A stretch of 64,000 nucleotides of DNA from Agapanthus africanus. Taxonomy: Eukaryota; Streptophyta; Magnoliopsida; Asparagales; Amaryllidaceae. Below the pieces are notes generated by a model. It worked only from the letters and a program-made list of their open reading frames with translations. It searched no databases and was not told the origin of the DNA. This document shows, piece by piece, positions 58,803 to 64,000 of this stretch. Location of the stretch: contig CM057338.1 in NCBI GenBank assembly GCA_030015575.1, positions 634,128,189 through 634,192,188 on the forward strand, written 5' to 3'. The translations under genes and the position numbers were made by a program. Positions within the stretch are counted from its first letter, which is position 1; each line of letters begins with the position of its first letter.

Positions 58803-60991
58803 TGTTAGTGTATATGCCCTAGAGGCCATTACTGTATCATACTAGTTTGTATATTACTTAATGGATGCTTCGGATATTCACCTTGTATATACAATCTTGC
58901 TCAAAATAGTAGTATGCTACTTGGTTTGTTTCTACTTCAATATGTACTTGTGTTTATTTCAGTATATCACTTATACGAATTAGTGGAGCCCATAGGATCT
59001 TTGCTTGATTACCAGCGTTGTGATGGCAGTCACACCAGTGGGGGCTGGGTAATCTATAAGCACATCCTTATTCAGGTCCCTGGTCGCAGGACTATCGAGA
59101 CAGGGCATCGATACTCCGGAGTAGACCAACGCATGCGCTTCTCATCCCAGTGTGGGAGACGGTCTGTCCCACAGCCGTCAGTACGTCGTACTTGAGATAG
59201 TATGCGGGTGCTCGTTAGGTTACGGGTACACTGGACAGGACTCGTCGGGAACTGACTAGTTGGTATTATACCTATCGTCAGTTATCTGTTCCCAGGTGAC
59301 ATGAGTACAGCTTAGTCCGCTGACTTGACACTGTCACTTCGCCTCGGGTGTGTTCCCACTGTACTTTGATCACTACCCTACCACGGCTCAAAGGAGTCGT
59401 GCAAACAGGTGGTGGTTGGGTGCAGTCCCGAAGCACTTGGAGGCAGTGACGGTTAGACAGGATTCGTCTCTCCCGGTATTGGGGGTTGACATCGCGCTGT
59501 GTCTAGGAGAGCCATTACACGAGTAGTCCCTGGCCAGGGCAAACGAGATATACTGGTAGGTTTCCAGTGTTATCTCAGGGTGTTTTGGGCTTCGCTCCGG
59601 CACGACTTGTACCGCTATTGGGGGACTGACGTTTACCGCCCCCTAGGCCCGCCATGCGATGTATCAGACGAACAGACCGGACTGTACGGAGAATGTCACA
59701 CTCAGGCTCAGTAGGAGTTCAGATGGGTTTCGCCTCGTCGGTCTTCTTGTCGGCATTACCTGGGGACCGTTACGCACAGCTAGTGCCGCTTGCGGTCTGT
59801 GGTTAAACCCACTGCCAGCGTAGTGTCGAGTCTTTAGAGTCCCACACAGAAAGCTTTTCGCCTTTAGGCAAAAGAGTAGAGGTCGCATGGTATTGCGACA
59901 GGTCGCATGGTTTTGCGACAGGGTTCGGTCACATCCGTGCACTTGTGCACGTACAGTGTCCGGACAGTTTACACTAGCGGGCTTTGGTTTAAGCCAGATC
60001 CTAGTGTACCTTATGGGATTGGATTTATCCAGTTTGCATTCGTGTTCCTCGGAACGCGGATGCGGGTGTGTATGCACAGTTGACAGGGAGGCAGAGGCAG
60101 TGGATTCTCATTAGGGTTGTTGACAGTTGACCGTTGACTTTTGACTTTTTGCTCAACCCTAATGAGAATATGATTTGTGATTAACTATTATATTAATTAA
60201 GTATTATGGTGATATGGTTGTTGACTTGTTGACTTTTGTTGACTTGTTGACTTTGGTGACTTGTTGACTTTTGTTGACTTGTTGACCGGTTGACTAGGCT
60301 TGACTAGTTGACCATCATGATGACCATGGTTATCATTTCATGCCAAAGACTTTTTTCTTGCTTGCTTTTTTGAGTAAAATGAGTGCATGATATGATAACC
60401 TTATGGTTGCTTCTAACCATCACCAAAAGACTTTTTTGATATGATGAGTTATGATCACTTTGGATTATGAGAGGGTGAAAGGAAAAAGAGAGCCTCATTC
60501 TTTCTTGCTCATTCTCTCTCTTGTTCTTGAGCTCTCCTCTTGCTCTCACCCTCAACCTCTTGCTCCCTCTCTTGATCTATGGTTCTCTTGTCTCATGAGT
60601 TGAGAATCAAGAACCATAGATAAAATCCCATTCTAAATCATCTCTACTCATTCTAGTTCACTAGGTTTAGCAAACCAAGTGAGCTAGTTTCTTCAAAGAC
60701 CGAAGAAGGAGCTAAAGGTTGGAGCTTTCAAGTGGATCTATCTTCGGCGTACGGAGACGACGAGAAGGAGCCATCGGATCACCACCGGAGCTTGAAGACG
60801 AAGGAGTTCAAGACAAACTAGGTATAACCATCTCTATCCGAGTAGCTAAATATCTTTAGCTTAGTATGCTAGTTTTAGTTTAGGTAAAGATCCCGACCTA
60901 GCTTAGTCCATGTTGCCTCTTGCGTTAAAATTTTGATTTTATACCGTTTCCGCCTCCCCGTAAGAACCGGGGGTCGCAACGTGGACTTACA
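58803..60991 (+). repeat. Copia-B 3' LTR (2,189 bp)
   Basis: Same length as the 5' LTR, with about six differences by eye. It carries the same hairpins and W-box cluster. It is followed by the TSD CATGT (60992-60996), after which the Copia-D solo LTR resumes. Confidence 0.95.
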
Positions 60992-60996
60992 CATGT

Positions 60997-61607
60997 GATT
61001 CGGGACTGTACCCAAAAACTACCGTTTTGCATGCCCTCTTAGACGTGGTAAGGTGGAAATCAAAGCACAGTGGAATCACACAAGACTCTACGACGATCTC
61101 GGGTCTACAGACTAACCTGTACCAGTGTCACCAGAGAACTGCCATCTGACGAAAGGTATAATACCATCTAGGAGTTCTCGGCGAGTCCGTCCAGTGTACC
61201 CAGTCTACACTGAGCACCCGTATATCATCTCTGATGTCAAACACCAATGGATATGGGATCATCCATCGCCCATCTGTATGGGTCGAGAAGGTATACGCTA
61301 GTCTACTCTGGTATATCGATGCCCCGTCTCGATACACCCACGACTAGGGACCTTGAAGGATGTACTTATGGACTACCATGTCCCTACTAGTATGATCTGC
61401 ATCATAGTCCAGGTAATCAAGTACACATCCTAAAGGCTTTACCAACATGTAACAGAGAGACAATCAGTGTACACGTTAAGATAAAGAGCAACCAGATAGC
61501 ATACTATCATGTCGAGCAAGAAAGTCCTCTCTATATATGTCCCAGCATCCACTACAATATACATCCTATGTACAGTAATGGCCTCTAGGGCATACATATA
61601 ACTAACA
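60997..61607 (-). repeat. Copia-D solo LTR, outer piece
   Basis: On the minus strand this is the LTR start TGTTAGTTATATGTATGCCC. It is about 90% alike, inverted, to 62144 onward. Confidence 0.9.
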
Positions 61608-61612
61608 AATAC

Positions 61613-62143
61613 CATCACCAAAGTTTAGAAAATACGATATCGGGGTTTCTAAGCTCATGTTGTGGGGTTTAATTCTCTGGTTTAAGTCTCTAATCACACA
61701 CTAAAGGGGTTGTATGGTCTCTAATAACCTCAATTACACTTTTAGATTCAAATCTAACCCTAACCTCTACTAGAAATTTTCAAAGTTCACTAATCTACAC
61801 TAAATCGGTTCTAAACATGTATGGATACTTAAGGAATTGAAATACTACACTAATGGTGGAACAATTACCTCATTTGGCAAATCAAGAATTTTCTTGAGTT
61901 GCCCCAAGTCTTCAAAATCCAATTTTTCTTGGTCCAAAGTGTTCGTGATGAGCTTATGCATGTTTTTAGTGAAAGGGGATGATGTTTTGATGTAGGATTG
62001 AGGGTGTTTGTAAGGGTTGAAGAGGAGGTGGAGGGAGTGGCTGCCATGGGAGAGGAAGGGGGAGGAAAGATGAAGAAAATGAGGAGGGAAAAGAAATGGC
62101 CAAGTCAAAGGAAACCGCTCACCTCTCTGTCTCATGCCCATCC
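61613..62143 (-). repeat. LARD-2 right LTR, piece 3
   Basis: Homologous to about 7623-8153 of the left LTR. It is cut at CATCC (62139-62143) by the Copia-D LTR that runs to the window end; the last roughly 400 bp of the LARD-2 LTR lie outside. Confidence 0.9.
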
Positions 62144-64000
62144 TGTTAGTTATATGTATGCCCTAGAGGCCATTACTTTACATGACATGTATATTGTAGT
62201 GGATGCTGGGACATATATAGGTAGGACTTTCTTGTTCGACATGATAGTACACTATCTGGTTGCTCTTTATCTTAACATGTATACTGATTGTCTCTCTGTT
62301 ACATGTTGATAAAGCCCTTAGGATATGTGCTCGACTTCCAGGACTATGATGCAGATCATACTAGTGGGGTCTGGATAGTCAGTGAGTACATCCTTCAATG
62401 TTCCTAGTCGTCGGAATATCGAGACGGGGCATCGATATTCCAGAGTAGACTAGCGTATATCTTCTCGATCCATGTGATGGGCGATGGATGATCCCATATC
62501 CATTGGTGTTTGACATCAGAGATGGTATGCGGGTGCTCAGTGGTGACTGGGTACACTGAACGGACTCGCCGAGAACTCCCAGATGGTATTATTCTTACGT
62601 CAGATGGCAGTTCTCTGGTGACACTGGTACAGCTTAGTCTGTTGACCCAAGATCGTCATAGAGTCTTGTGTGTCTCCCACTGTGCTTTGATTTCCACCCT
62701 ACCACGGCTCTACTGAGTCGTGCAAACAGGTGGTTTTTGGGTACAGTCCCGATTCACATGGAGGCAATGAGCGATAGCAGGGGATTCGTCTCTCCCGGTA
62801 TTGGGGGTTGATGTTGCGCTATGCTCGACTGGCCATAACTGGAAATCCCTGGCCAGGGTTGCACTGATTTACTGGAAAGTGTTATCAGTAGTTTCATGCT
62901 TTTTATGGACCTTACATCGGCATGACTTATCAAGCTACTGGGGTCTGACGTTTACCACACCTAGGCGAGATATGCGACATATCAGACGAACAGACCGGAC
63001 TGTGCGGTAAGTGTTACTGGTTGGATTCACAGGAGTGTGAGCGGTCTTGCTCGTTGATCTTCTGATCGCTCAATACACGGGTGGCCGTTACATTTAGCAG
63101 ACCGCTAGCGGCCTGTGGATGTTTGATATGATCATCACCTACTACCGGCGTATTGACGAGTCTTTAGAGTCTTACACAGAGCTTTCCTGGCTCAAACGAA
63201 ACGAAATAGGAGCGCATATGAGATATGCACGGGACCGAGAATAATACCAGTATGTGATACTAAATTCTATTCTCGCGATTTGTATCATCGGACGGTTATA
63301 TGAGATATAGCCGGGTTACCGAATCAAATGTTGATTCGATATATTGATACACTTGATATTAGTCGGTTATATGCGATATGACCGGATCAATAAATCAAGT
63401 ATTGATTTAATGATTTAATGTATAATTATATATTTGATATATTACTTTACATTAACTAGTATTTGTTCACTTAAGATTGTTTTTCTCACTTGATGTGCAC
63501 AAGTTGTATATATGATATATATTTGTGCACTAGTTTGTATCATGATTGATGATACATGCAAACTTGGGCGTGTGTATGATTTACACCATTGTTTAGGTTA
63601 ATGGTTAGGGTTTTATTTACTTTATATATTTTGTTTTGTTAAAACAAAATGGTCTTTTTCTTTCACTTTGCTAGAAGCTTCATGATACTTCAAGCAAGCA
63701 TCTTTGAAAAAGTCTACCATTTTGTTTTATCCTTTAATCTAACCATTACCTAAATCCTAGTTTACTCCCTACATGAGTTTACTCACCCATGGTTGATAAA
63801 TGATAAGTCTTCACTTGAATTTTCTTATACACATAATTCATTTTCTATTCTCTTCTTCTTCTTCTTCATGAAGAAGAAAGCTTGCTAGAAAATTCCAAGT
63901 GAAGAAATCAAGTGAGAAATCCAATTCTAAAGTGAACCCACTTCCTATTTCTTCATTCTCTACAACTTGCCATGTAGTAGAGTGTGTTATCTTCACAAGT
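62144..64000 (+). repeat. Copia-D LTR, plus strand, cut by the window end
   Basis: It starts TGTTAGTTATATGTATGCCC after the presumed TSD CATCC. The 1,857 bp in the window match the solo LTR (minus strand) from 61607 down to about 49310, so about 350 bp are missing at the right. Whether a full element or another solo LTR follows cannot be told. Confidence 0.88.

Larger units (their letters stand above)
50551..60991 (+). mobile_element. Copia-B: young, apparently whole Angela/BARE-like copia element (10,441 bp)
   Basis: LTRs of exactly 2,189 bp (50551-52739 and 58803-60991) flank an initiator tRNA-Met primer site, a leader of about 2.1 kb, one long gag-pol frame and a polypurine tract. TSD CATGT lies at 50546-50550 and 60992-60996. 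I counted about six LTR differences (0.3%), which suggests about 0.1 million years or less. It sits inside the Copia-D solo LTR. It looks whole, with no break seen. Long LTRs and leader, the LTR start and a single gag-pol frame fit the Angela/BARE lineage. Confidence 0.94.
48951..61607 (-). mobile_element. Copia-D solo LTR, split by Copia-B
   Basis: Pieces 48951-50550 and 60997-61607 together give a single LTR of about 2,211 bp on the minus strand, starting TGTTAGTTATATG (61607) and ending GAACCCTACA (48951). TSD AATAC is perfect at 48946-48950 and 61608-61612. No primer site, interior or second LTR is present, so it is a solo LTR left by LTR-LTR recombination. It matches the plus-strand LTR at 62144. 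Family assignment rests on the LTR skeleton shared with Copia-A, B and C. Confidence 0.88.
3810..62143 (-). mobile_element. LARD-2: long-LTR, noncoding retrotransposon in a tandem (LTR-sharing) arrangement, interrupted by later insertions
   Basis: On the minus strand the parts are LTR (right, split), primer site, internal domain, polypurine tract and LTR (4257-8549). To the left of that LTR comes a second primer site and internal domain (3810-4256), so the two units share one LTR. LTRs start TGTAAC and end CGTGACA. No coding region is seen in about 2.9 kb of internal domain, which fits the published LARD class (large LTRs, noncoding interior). The right LTR is cut by Copia-A (13633-47807), a solo LTR with Copia-B (48951-61607) and a Copia-D LTR (62144 onward); its last roughly 400 bp lie outside the window. 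The LTRs differ by about 3-4% by eye, so it is the oldest layer here. Its parent lineage is uncertain; the primer site context resembles Tekay/Del chromoviruses. Confidence 0.8.

Noticed and set aside
1-64000. A host gene or a non-LTR mobile element hidden in the nest
   Set aside because: Once the elements are peeled apart by their LTR ends and TSDs, all segments join into known elements with no stretch left over; no LINE, SINE or DNA transposon ends were found.

Overview
The window is a block of nested LTR retrotransposons from a flowering plant genome. The evidence for a plant is the presence of Athila-type Ty3/gypsy and Angela/BARE-like Ty1/copia elements, primer sites matching plant tRNA-Asp and initiator tRNA-Met, and very long noncoding LARD-type elements. 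I found no host gene, tRNA, rRNA or CRISPR array. Essentially every base belongs to an element, and the joins are set to the base by TG...CA ends and 5-bp target duplications (TSDs).

Layout: (1) 1-3809 is the LTR and leader of a minus-strand copia element (Copia-C) that leaves the window on the left. (2) It sits in the internal domain of an old minus-strand LARD-like element (LARD-2). LARD-2 appears as internal fragment 3810-4256, LTR 4257-8549, internal domain 8550-11413, and a second LTR cut into 11414-13632, 47813-48950 and 61613-62143. (3) Copia-A (13633-47807, TSD ACATT) lies in that second LTR. It holds an Athila element in its leader (16338-28355, TSD ATATG) and a second LARD-like element (LARD-1, 34947-46931) in its 3' LTR. 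(4) A minus-strand solo LTR (Copia-D family, 48951-61607, TSD AATAC) lies further along the same LARD-2 LTR. It is split by a young, apparently whole copia element (Copia-B, 50551-60991, TSD CATGT). (5) A plus-strand Copia-D LTR starts at 62144 and leaves the window on the right.

LTR-LTR differences counted by eye agree with the nesting order: LARD-2 and Copia-A about 3-4%, LARD-1 about 2%, Athila about 0.7%, Copia-B about 0.3%. At an assumed 1.3e-8 substitutions per site per year this spans roughly 1-1.5 million years to about 0.1 million years.

The most unusual signals are in noncoding element RNA. An approximately 140-nt leader module, with a 30-nt core identical in a gypsy element and two copia elements, lies upstream of gag in both superfamilies. 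A second GC-rich twin motif is also shared between them. Copia LTRs carry hairpins whose stems covary between subfamilies, and a dense cluster of WRKY-type W-boxes. The LARD internal domains carry a degenerate GTGCAC array kept in two diverged subfamilies. The only long coding regions are gag-pol of Athila (19202-25093), Copia-A (29864-33640) and Copia-B (54838-58788).
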